From assembly GCA_038200275.1 (NCBI GenBank), contig JBBPYC010000076.1:1-12609 (forward strand): a stretch of 12,609 bases of DNA, read 5' to 3'. A program made the position numbers and the translations under genes. The DNA comes from JBBPYC01 sp038200275. GTDB lineage: Bacteria > Pseudomonadota > Gammaproteobacteria > Burkholderiales > Burkholderiaceae_C. The notes under the pieces were generated by a model, which ran no database searches, was not told the origin of the DNA, and saw nothing but the letters and a program-made list of their open reading frames with translations. Of the stretch, positions 6,481-12,609 are shown one piece after another (positions within the stretch are counted from its first letter, which is position 1; the number at the start of each line of letters is the position of its first letter).

Positions 6481-8577
6481 ATGTATGCATTGTTCGAAGA
6501 AGCCGGCAAGTTTTTGACCGGGCGGGTGTTGTCTCAAGCCGATGCGTCGTCGCAGGTCGAGCTGGACAGCGGCAAACGGGTCAAGGTGAAGGCGGCCAAC
6601 CTGCTGCTGACGTTCGAGAAACCCACGCCGGCCGAGCTGATGGAGGAAGCCCGCTCCATCGCTGAGACGATCGAGCTGGAACTGGCTTGGGAATTCGCGC
6701 CCGAGGATGAGTTCGGCTTTGCCGACCTGGCGCGCGACTACTTCAACGACAAGGCGACGCTCGAGCAGCAGACCGCTGCGCTGCTGAAGCTGTTCGATGC
6801 GCCGCATTATTTCCGCCGCGCAGGAAAGGGGCGTTTTCGCAAAGCGTCGGCCGATGTCGTGCAGCTGGCGCTGGCCGCGATCGAGAAAAAAGCCGAAATC
6901 CAGCGCCAGATCGACACCTGGTCTGAGGACCTCGCCGCCGGCCGCTGCCCCGAGCCGATCCGTGAGCAGCTCTACAAAATTCTGTTCAAACCGGACAAGA
7001 ACGCGCCCGAATACAGGGCCGTGGTCACGGCCGCGCGCGCTACACAGCTGGCGCCGCTGGCCTTGCTGCAGCAGGCCGGTGCGATCGCGTCACCGTACCA
7101 GTTCCATTGGCGGCGCTTCCTGTTCGACTGCTTCCCGAAGGGCACTGGCTTTGCGGCGCTGCCCGCGCCGGTGGCGCCGGACGACTTGCCGACCGCATCG
7201 GTCGCCGCGTTCTCGATCGACGACTCACAAACCACCGAGATCGACGATGCGCTGTCGCTGACCGGTCTGGGCAGCGGCACCATCACGCTCGGCATCCACA
7301 TTGCGGCTCCTGGGCTGGCTGCCCTGCCCGGCAGCCCAATCGACCAGACCGCACGCCAGCGGCTGTCCACCGTCTACCTGCCCGGCCACAAGATCACGAT
7401 GCTGCCGGACGCGGTGGTGCAGGCCTGCACGCTGGAGGCTGGCCGCGACTGCGCGGCAGTGTCACTGTATGTCGAGATCGACGAGGCCACGCTGGAATTC
7501 AAGGGCCACCAGACCCGGCTTGAGAAGGTGCCGATCGTTGCCAACCTGCGCCATGATCAGCTGGATGCGTTGGTCACCGAATCCTGGCTGGCCGACCCCG
7601 CCCCACCCCCATTCGATGAAGAAAACGCGCGTAATCTGGCGCCGGTCAATCACGAGCAGCTATCATTTTTGTATCGGCTCGCCAAGCACTTGAAAGCCGG
7701 CCGCGAGCAGGTCCGCGGCAAACCGGAGAACTTCAACCGGCCCGACTACAACTTCAAGCTGCAAGGTGTGACGGGCGACGAGCCGGATGGCACCGAGTCG
7801 GTCGTGATCAGCACCCGCCGCCGCGGTGCACCGCTCGACTTGATCGTGGCGGAGTCGATGATCGTTGCCAACAGTACCTGGGGCGGCATGTTGGCCGAGC
7901 ACGGCGTACCGGGCATCTACCGCAGCCAGGCCAGCATGGCGCCCGGCGTGAAGGTGCGCATGGGCACCAAGGCGCTGCCGCACGCGGGCATCGGCGTGCC
8001 GAGCTATGCGTGGAGCACGTCGCCACTGCGCCGCTACGTAGACCTGGTAAACCAGTGGCAGATCATCGCGTGCGCACAACACGGCAAAACGGCTGCACTG
8101 GCCGCGCCGTTCAAGCCAAAAGATGCGGCGCTGTTCGCGGTGATCTCCGCTTTCGATGAAGCGTACGCAGCCTACAACGGCTTTCAGTCGCAGATGGAGC
8201 GGTTCTGGACGCTTCGTTACTTGCAGCAGCACGACGTGAAGCAAATCGACGCGGGCGTGATGAACAACGGCCTCGCACGTGCCGACGAACTGCCGCTGGT
8301 GCTGCAACTGCTGGGCGCCGCCGACCTGCCACGCGGTGCTCAGGTGCGGGTGCAACTTGGCACGCCCGACTTCATCACGCTCGACCTGGCCGGCACCGTG
8401 CTGGAACGGCTCGACGTTGATGACGCAGCCGGTGCCGTCAGCGATTCAGGCGATACGAACGACGACGAAGGCGAAGAAGCCACCGCAGGCCCGATCGCGA
8501 TCGCGGTGGACGTCGGCGACGAAGCCGAGCCATCGACGAGCGACGCATCGAAAGTGCAGCAGCCCGTCGAGTCTTGA
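6481..8577 (+). CDS. RNB-domain exoribonuclease (RNase II/R superfamily)
   Basis: This 698-residue enzyme should degrade RNA processively from the 3' end in the cytoplasm. An N-terminal part of about 240 residues is followed by the RNB catalytic domain (about 242-535). The metal-binding signature is at 245-259 (SIDDSQTTEIDDALS): D247, D255 and D256 align with E. coli RNase II D201, D209 and D210, while the D207 position is E253, a change common in this subgroup. SPLRRYVDLVNQ near 513-524 is the conserved RNA-clamping segment. A weak S1-like region spans roughly 580-645, and the last 55 residues are acidic and low in complexity. It is not a typical E. coli RNase II, so no symbol is given. It precedes the TonB-like gene by 63 bases. 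Confidence 0.93.
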   Translation: MYALFEEAGKFLTGRVLSQADASSQVELDSGKRVKVKAANLLLTFEKPTPAELMEEARSIAETIELELAWEFAPEDEFGFADLARDYFNDKATLEQQTAALLKLFDAPHYFRRAGKGRFRKASADVVQLALAAIEKKAEIQRQIDTWSEDLAAGRCPEPIREQLYKILFKPDKNAPEYRAVVTAARATQLAPLALLQQAGAIASPYQFHWRRFLFDCFPKGTGFAALPAPVAPDDLPTASVAAFSIDDSQTTEIDDALSLTGLGSGTITLGIHIAAPGLAALPGSPIDQTARQRLSTVYLPGHKITMLPDAVVQACTLEAGRDCAAVSLYVEIDEATLEFKGHQTRLEKVPIVANLRHDQLDALVTESWLADPAPPPFDEENARNLAPVNHEQLSFLYRLAKHLKAGREQVRGKPENFNRPDYNFKLQGVTGDEPDGTESVVISTRRRGAPLDLIVAESMIVANSTWGGMLAEHGVPGIYRSQASMAPGVKVRMGTKALPHAGIGVPSYAWSTSPLRRYVDLVNQWQIIACAQHGKTAALAAPFKPKDAALFAVISAFDEAYAAYNGFQSQMERFWTLRYLQQHDVKQIDAGVMNNGLARADELPLVLQLLGAADLPRGAQVRVQLGTPDFITLDLAGTVLERLDVDDAAGAVSDSGDTNDDEGEEATAGPIAIAVDVGDEAEPSTSDASKVQQPVES

Positions 8578-8640
8578 CGATGCGCATTTCGCAGCCCGTG
8601 GCCATGCCGCTGTGCCGCACGTGAGCTTGTCCCTCTGAAC

Positions 8641-9627
8641 ATGAACCCACACAACCCAGCAGGGGCCGCGAACGGGCTCCGCCCGGCCACAGGCGCCGCC
8701 CCTAGCGAGGGGGCAGCCGAGAGCCGACCGGAGGAGGCAGCGTTGGCTGGGGGCGTGCGTCCCTCTCCGCTGCAGATCGCACTGTTTGTCTCGATCGCGG
8801 TGCACGCGGGCTTGCTGGCACTGCGTTTCGCCGCACCCGCCACGTTCGACCGCGTGTTTCAGGAGTCGCCGCTCGAAGTGATTCTGGTGAACACCCAATC
8901 CACCGCGCAGCCGCCCGACCAAGCCAAGGCGATCGCGCAGTCGACGTTGGCCGGCGGTGGCAGCCGCGACGACGACAAGGCGCGCCTGAGCCGGCCGACT
9001 TCGCCCCTGCCGCCTTCACCCCGCACCGCGTCGGGCGAGGCCGTGGTCGAGGTGACCCCGAAGAGCGATGTGGCGGTGCCGGATGAGCGTCGCCTGCTGC
9101 TCGCCCAGATCGAACAGCGCGTGTCGCAATTGCAGTTGGCCGAGCCGAAACCCGAGCGCAACACGTCTGCTGACGAAGCGCAGCCCGAAGCCGCCGAGGA
9201 ACAACGCCGCCGCCTCGTCACGCTGATGGCCGAGATCGAGCGCAGCCTGTCTGAGGACAGCGCCGGCCCGAAGCGCCGCCTGGTCAGCCCCGCCACGCGC
9301 GAAGCGGTCTACGCGCTTTACTACGACGCCTTGCGTCGCCGCATCGAAGAAAAAGGCACGCTGAACTTTCCGCAAGCCGCCGGCAAAAAACTCTACGGCG
9401 AACTCACCATGCTGATCACGGTAGACAGTCGCGGCAAAGTGCTTGCAACCGATGTGGTGCAAAGCTCGGGCAACCCGGCGCTTGACCGCCGGGCCGAAGC
9501 GATCGCCCGCTCGGCCAGCCCCTTCGACGCATTTGATAACGCAATGCGTGCACAGGGCGAGCAAATCCTGGTGGAGTCGCGCTTTCGCTTCACGCGCGAC
9601 GAAACGCTGGAAGCCAAGACACGATGA
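8641..9627 (+). CDS. TonB-family energy transducer-like protein
   Basis: The 328 residues show the TonB layout. A single membrane segment (about 44-63, with the S-x3-H motif S51/H55 used for contact with ExbB/ExbD) is followed by a long periplasmic linker rich in P, E and R. A TonB C-terminal domain spans about 220-318, including LYGELTMLITVDSRGKV and SSGNPALDRRA. Such proteins pass proton-motive energy to outer-membrane receptors. No exbB or exbD is in the window. The start is uncertain: the ATG at 8641 has no ribosome binding site, while GGAGGAGG (8730-8737) stands just ahead of an in-frame TTG at 8743, which would remove 34 low-complexity residues. The stop overlaps the aroE start by 4 bases (ATGA). 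Confidence 0.85.
   Translation: MNPHNPAGAANGLRPATGAAPSEGAAESRPEEAALAGGVRPSPLQIALFVSIAVHAGLLALRFAAPATFDRVFQESPLEVILVNTQSTAQPPDQAKAIAQSTLAGGGSRDDDKARLSRPTSPLPPSPRTASGEAVVEVTPKSDVAVPDERRLLLAQIEQRVSQLQLAEPKPERNTSADEAQPEAAEEQRRRLVTLMAEIERSLSEDSAGPKRRLVSPATREAVYALYYDALRRRIEEKGTLNFPQAAGKKLYGELTMLITVDSRGKVLATDVVQSSGNPALDRRAEAIARSASPFDAFDNAMRAQGEQILVESRFRFTRDETLEAKTR
8673..8714 (+). repeat. Hairpin-rich segment at the 5' end of the TonB-like gene
   Basis: Two stems lie close together: CGGGC (8673-8677) with GCCCG (8681-8685) around a TCC loop, and GCCCCT (8698-8703) with AGGGGGC (8708-8714, one extra G) around AGCG. Together with the following GGAGGAGGCAG they resemble GC-rich intergenic repeats that I recall from Comamonadaceae genomes. 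Membership in such a family is inference. Confidence 0.45.
8730..8745 (+). promoter_or_regulatory. Shine-Dalgarno GGAGGAGG with TTG, alternative start for the TonB-like gene
   Basis: GGAGGAGG at 8730-8737 is a near-perfect ribosome binding site, and an in-frame TTG follows at 8743-8745 after 5 bases. A GTG at 8755 is also in frame but 17 bases away. This would start the protein at residue 35 of the long form, just before the membrane segment. Confidence 0.45.
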
Positions 9628-10478
9628 ACACGTCCATCGATCGCTACTGCGTGCTCGGCCAGCCGGTTGAACACAGCAAGTCGCCCTGGATTCATGCACG
9701 CTTTGCCGAACTGACCGGGCAGCGCATGGAATATGGGCGGCAACCGGTGCCGCTGGACGGCTTCAGAGCGGCGGTGCAGGCGTTGCAGCGCGAAGGCGCG
9801 CGCGGCTGCAACGTGACGGTGCCGTTCAAGTTCGAGGCCTTTGCGCTGGCCGATTCGCAGAGCGCGGCAGCGCAGCTTGCACAGGCCGGCAACACGATGC
9901 GCTTTGCTGCCGACGGCACGATCCAGCTCGACAACACCGATGGGGTGGGGCTGGTCGCTGACCTGCAGTTGAACGCAGGCGCCGTGCTGGCCGGGCGCGA
10001 TCTGTTGCTGCTCGGCGCTGGCGGTGCAGCGGCTGGTGTGCTCGGGCCGCTGCTGCAAGCAAGGCCGCGTTGCATCGTGCTGTTGAATCGAACCCGTGCA
10101 CGCGCCGAGGCGCTGGCGCAAAGCCATGCAGCGTTGGCTGCACAGCACGCCGTCGAACTGCGCGTGGAAGACGCACCCACGCTGCAGCAAGCGTTCGACT
10201 TCGTGATCAACGCGACCGCAAGCAGCCTGGCTGGTGCGCTGCCGCCGATCTCGCCCAGCGTGTTTCAAGACCGGCCCGGCGCGCTGGCCTACGACATGAT
10301 GTACGGCCCTGCCGCCCAGCCGTTTTTGCAGTGGGCCCGCGCGCACGGCGCCGCCGCGCGTGACGGCCTCGGCATGCTGGTCGAGCAGGCGGCCGAATCG
10401 TTTGCGATCTGGCGCGGTGTGCGCCCGCCGTCGCAACGCGTGTTGGCCGACTTGCGCACATCATTAGCTGCGGCGTGA
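9624..10478 (+). CDS. aroE: Shikimate dehydrogenase (NADP+)
   Basis: AroE reduces 3-dehydroshikimate to shikimate with NADPH, the fourth step of the shikimate pathway to aromatic amino acids and folate. The 284 residues carry every hallmark. SKSPWIH (18-24) and NVTVPFK (63-69) with catalytic K69, plus NTDG (104-107) with D106, form the substrate site. The Rossmann loop GAGGAA (131-136) and NRT (155-157) bind NADP. NATASS (196-201), YDMMYGP and DGLGMLVEQA (247-256) complete the family signature. Its length is normal. The ATG overlaps the TonB-like stop (ATGA), and its stop overlaps the mtgA GTG start (GTGA), so the three genes are probably co-translated. Confidence 0.97.
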   Translation: MNTSIDRYCVLGQPVEHSKSPWIHARFAELTGQRMEYGRQPVPLDGFRAAVQALQREGARGCNVTVPFKFEAFALADSQSAAAQLAQAGNTMRFAADGTIQLDNTDGVGLVADLQLNAGAVLAGRDLLLLGAGGAAAGVLGPLLQARPRCIVLLNRTRARAEALAQSHAALAAQHAVELRVEDAPTLQQAFDFVINATASSLAGALPPISPSVFQDRPGALAYDMMYGPAAQPFLQWARAHGAAARDGLGMLVEQAAESFAIWRGVRPPSQRVLADLRTSLAAA

Positions 10479-11356
10479 CGGACTGGGGTCGCAACCACCG
10501 CAGCGGCGGCGATGGTGGCAATGGTTATGGCGGCGGCGACCGCGCCATGCAGTCGTCCGGCTACGCAGACCCGCTGCCCATGCCAAGGCGCCGAGGCAGT
10601 GCCCTCGCGCCGCTTTGGCGCTGGCTTGGCTGGCTGATCGCCGCCACGTTCGCGCTGCAATTATTCTTCGCAGCCCGCGTTGCCCTGATGGCGCGCATCG
10701 ACCCGCAATCCACCGCTTTTCAGCGCTCCGAGTTGTTTCGGCTTGCCGTCGACGCGCCGCAGCCGCTCGCATGGCGCCAGCTTTGGCTGCCGTACGCGCA
10801 GATTTCCAATCATCTGAAGCGCGCCGTGATTGCGTCCGAGGACGCCGGTTTTGCGCGGCATCGCGGCGTTCAGTGGGATGCGATCCAGAAAGCCTGGCAG
10901 CGCAACACGTCGGCTGAGCAGCGCGCGGCCGCGCGGGCCGCCGCTGCTGGGGAGGATGACGAAACGGACGTGCAGATACAAAACAAAAAGATCTACGGCG
11001 GCTCCACCATCACGCAGCAGCTCGCCAAAAACCTGCTGCTCTCCGGCGAGCGCAGCTATTTGCGCAAGGGCCAGGAGCTGCTGCTCAGCGTGCTGCTCGA
11101 AACATTGCTGAGCAAGCCGCGCATCTTGGAGATTTATCTGAACAACGTCGAATGGGGCCAGGGCGTGTTCGGCGCGGAAGCCGCCGCGCGCCACTACTTT
11201 CGCAAAAGCGCACGCGACCTCACAGCACTCGAAGCCGCGCGGCTCGCCGTCATGCTGCCACGCCCGCGCTACTTCGAGCGCCTGCCCAACTCGCCCTATC
11301 TGGCGCGCCGCACGCGCTTGATTGCGCGCTGGATGGAGACGACCGAGTTGCCCTGA
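10475..11356 (+). CDS. mtgA: Monofunctional biosynthetic peptidoglycan transglycosylase
   Basis: MtgA is a glycosyltransferase family 51 enzyme anchored in the inner membrane that links lipid II into glycan chains in the periplasm without a transpeptidase domain. The motifs are complete: SEDAGFARHRG (121-131) with catalytic E122, GGSTITQQLAKN (165-176), RKGQE (187-191), and KPRILEIYLNNVEWG (204-218). One membrane segment lies at about 46-67. At 293 residues it is longer than the usual 230-240. A glycine-rich head of about 40 residues comes before the membrane segment, and an Ala/Glu/Asp-rich insert of about 30 residues (131-160) sits between motifs one and two. The GTG at 10475 overlaps the aroE stop; ATGs at 10547 and 10580 would shorten the head. 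Confidence 0.95.
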   Translation: MTDWGRNHRSGGDGGNGYGGGDRAMQSSGYADPLPMPRRRGSALAPLWRWLGWLIAATFALQLFFAARVALMARIDPQSTAFQRSELFRLAVDAPQPLAWRQLWLPYAQISNHLKRAVIASEDAGFARHRGVQWDAIQKAWQRNTSAEQRAAARAAAAGEDDETDVQIQNKKIYGGSTITQQLAKNLLLSGERSYLRKGQELLLSVLLETLLSKPRILEIYLNNVEWGQGVFGAEAAARHYFRKSARDLTALEAARLAVMLPRPRYFERLPNSPYLARRTRLIARWMETTELP

Positions 11357-11434
11357 TGCAAGCACAGCGTACGCGATCGTGCAAACTGGGCATCGACTCC
11401 CCCGAACCGAAACCTGGAAGCGAGCATTCACTGC

Positions 11435-12013
11435 ATGGGCAATCGACTCACACAAATCGCCACGCGCACCGGCGACGACGGCACCACCGGCCTGGGCGAC
11501 AACACGCGGGTCCCGAAATACAGCCTGCGCGTGCAGGCGATGGGCGATGTCGATGAACTCAATTCGAACATCGGCGTGCTGCTGTGCGAGCCGATGCCGG
11601 AGGCGGTGCGCGAACTGCTGATCGACGTGCAGCACCAGTTGTTCAACCTGGGCGGTGAGCTGTCGATCCCCGGCTACGAGTTGCTTAAAACCGAAGCCGT
11701 GCTCGCGCTCGACGAAGCGCTGGAGGCGCACAACGCGAACCTGCCGCGGCTGCAGGAGTTCATTCTGCCGGCCGGCAGCCGCGCGGCTTCACTCGCGCAC
11801 GTGTGCCGCTGCGTGGCACGGCGCGCCGAGCGCACGGTGGTCGAACTCGGCCAGCAGGAGCCTTTGAAAGACGCGCCGCGCCAGTACCTGAACCGGCTGT
11901 CGGACCTGCTGTTCGTGCTGTCCCGCGTGCTGAACCGCCACCGCAGCGACGGCTCCGCTGGCGACGACGTTTATTGGCGCAGCGAACGGCTGGCGCGCGC
12001 AGCGGCCGAATAG
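11435..12013 (+). CDS. pduO: PduO-type cob(I)alamin adenosyltransferase
   Basis: This cytoplasmic enzyme moves the adenosyl group of ATP to cob(I)alamin (or the corrinoid precursor), giving the active coenzyme B12. The 192 residues show the PduO/EutT-like pattern. TRTGDDGTTGLGD (10-22) is the N-terminal ATP loop, followed by GDVDELNS (37-44), FILPAGS (109-115), CRCVARRAER (124-133) and YLNRLSDLLFVLSR (151-164). Its length is normal for the family. The gene lies 78 bases downstream of mtgA on the same strand and may share its transcript. No other cobalamin gene or B12-dependent enzyme is in the window, and no cobalamin riboswitch was seen upstream, where there is too little room for one. Confidence 0.96.
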   Translation: MGNRLTQIATRTGDDGTTGLGDNTRVPKYSLRVQAMGDVDELNSNIGVLLCEPMPEAVRELLIDVQHQLFNLGGELSIPGYELLKTEAVLALDEALEAHNANLPRLQEFILPAGSRAASLAHVCRCVARRAERTVVELGQQEPLKDAPRQYLNRLSDLLFVLSRVLNRHRSDGSAGDDVYWRSERLARAAAE

Positions 12014-12116
12014 CAAGCCGCTCCACGGGCGATTCCGGAACGGTGATCGTGCCGATGGGAATGGCCTCGCCTGCATGAGGTCGCTTGGTGGACCGGCTGC
12101 TGCAGCGGCGCGGCCT

Positions 12117-12469
12117 TCACCCACGCGCACCGCGAATCAGGACAACCGAAGCCGCCATCAGCAGCACGTCTTCCAACGGCGAATACCATCGCAGCGGTTG
12201 CGCAAAGTACACACCGAAGCAGCCGCGATTGGGCAGTTCGAGCCCGCGCAGCAACGACGCGGTCAGCAACACGCCGTAGCCAAGGTTCAGCAGCAGCGCA
12301 GCTGGTCCGTCGCGAAGCCCGGCCCCACACCAACCAGCCACCGAGCAGCAGTTCAGACCCGATCACGCCTTATGCGGCAAATTGGACTTGCGCAACAGAA
12401 AAGCCCAACGGGTAGGTCTCGACAAAGGCCGCAACGCCGGCGAGATCAAGCGCCTCTTGCCAAAGGCCC
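12117..12469 (-). pseudogene. DoxX/MauE-like membrane protein, broken and truncated
   Basis: Reading leftwards from 12469, one frame gives ALDLAGVAAFVETYPLGFSV, a TAA at 12372-12370, and then in the same frame GVIGSELLLGGWLVWG. A second frame continues with LLLNLGYGVLLTASLLRG, LPNRGCFGVYFAQPLRW and YSPLEDVLLMAASVVL to a stop at 12119-12117. Joined, these pieces make a small multi-span membrane protein with the GCFG motif seen in MauE/DoxX-type proteins. One nonsense codon and one frameshift (about 12305-12330) break it. The 5' end is replaced by an IS3-family terminus at 12470. The family role is thought to involve redox or disulfide chemistry; this copy should be dead. Family naming rests on remembered motifs. 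Confidence 0.65.
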
Positions 12470-12609
12470 TGAACCGCCCCGGGTTTCCCGGAGGCTCATT
12501 GGCTTGAGTCACACCGACATGGCGGACCCGGGGACTTGCAAATAGTAGTTGGCTTCGGCCTCGGCCGGCGGGATGTTGCCGATCGGCTCCAGCAGCCTGC
12601 GGTTGTTGA
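12470..12609 (-). mobile_element. 3' end of an IS3-family insertion sequence (continues past the window)
   Basis: The element enters from the right edge and ends near 12470. The terminal sequence on the + strand, TGAACCGCCCCGGGTTTCC, starts with TG as IS3-family ends do. The DNA just outside the transposase stop reads LKPMSLRETRGGS on the minus strand, a translated tail I recall from this group. Only one end is visible, so inverted-repeat pairing and a target duplication cannot be checked here. Confidence 0.78.
12509..12607 (-). CDS. IS3-family transposase OrfB, C-terminal fragment (open at the right edge)
   Basis: The minus strand reads NNRRLLEPIGNIPPAEAEAN followed by YYLQ and a short end to a TGA at 12511-12509. 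The LEPIGNIPPAEAE and YY pattern is the characteristic C-terminus of the OrfB integrase-type transposases in a large IS3 subgroup. The DDE catalytic residues would lie to the right of the window. The final residues (VPGSAMSV) differ from the usual short 'MAA' ending, which may mark local variation. Whether the element is intact cannot be told from here. Confidence 0.85.
   Translation of the reverse strand, partial: NNRRLLEPIGNIPPAEAEANYYLQVPGSAMSV

Noticed and set aside
9393..10436. 347-codon minus-strand frame
   Set aside because: Antisense to aroE and the end of the TonB-like gene; no family features.
11357..11434. Possible cobalamin riboswitch upstream of the adenosyltransferase gene
   Set aside because: The gap is only 78 bases, too short for the known aptamer, and I see no B12-box sequence.
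10661..11731. 356-codon minus-strand frame
   Set aside because: Spans two unrelated + strand genes (mtgA and the adenosyltransferase gene) with full motifs, so it is a shadow.

Overview
The window looks like a chromosomal segment of a GC-rich betaproteobacterium. The order Burkholderiales, probably close to Comamonadaceae, is inferred from the run RNB ribonuclease - TonB-like protein - aroE - mtgA, the style of the encoded proteins and the high GC content at codon third positions. No rRNA, tRNA or CRISPR array was seen.

Left part (1-4357) is patchy. It opens with the tail of a probable PRC-barrel protein (1-150). About 1.2 kb of visibly lower-GC sequence follows with no gene I can name. A calcineurin-like metallophosphoesterase (1357-2151, +) and a uracil-DNA-glycosylase-like protein (3137-2496, -) converge on a gene-poor gap holding a perfect 16-bp palindrome. 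A badly decayed IS5-family transposase (about 3264-3805, +) fills the space between the glycosylase gene and dps (4357-3812, -). A second perfect 16-bp palindrome lies upstream of dps.

The centre and right (4543-12013) form a compact housekeeping block. rodA (-), the peptidoglycan polymerase of the elongation machinery, diverges from a YqiA-type esterase (+). An RNB-domain exoribonuclease, a TonB-family protein, aroE and mtgA follow on the + strand; the last three overlap by 4 bases at each junction and are probably translationally coupled. A PduO-type cobalamin adenosyltransferase closes the block. rodA and mtgA both make glycan strands for the wall, aroE serves aromatic amino acid synthesis, and the TonB-like protein points to energised outer-membrane uptake. 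rodA and the ribonuclease gene share an unusual start arrangement: a -10-like hexamer exactly 7 bases before the ATG and no Shine-Dalgarno sequence.

The right end is again mobile-element territory. A DoxX/MauE-like membrane protein gene (-) is broken by a nonsense codon and a frameshift and is cut by the terminus of an IS3-family element that runs off the window edge.

I did not find a convincing new multi-gene system. The most interesting leftovers are the two palindromes, the shared leaderless-like starts, the hairpin-rich 5' end of the TonB-like gene, and the two insertion-sequence scars.
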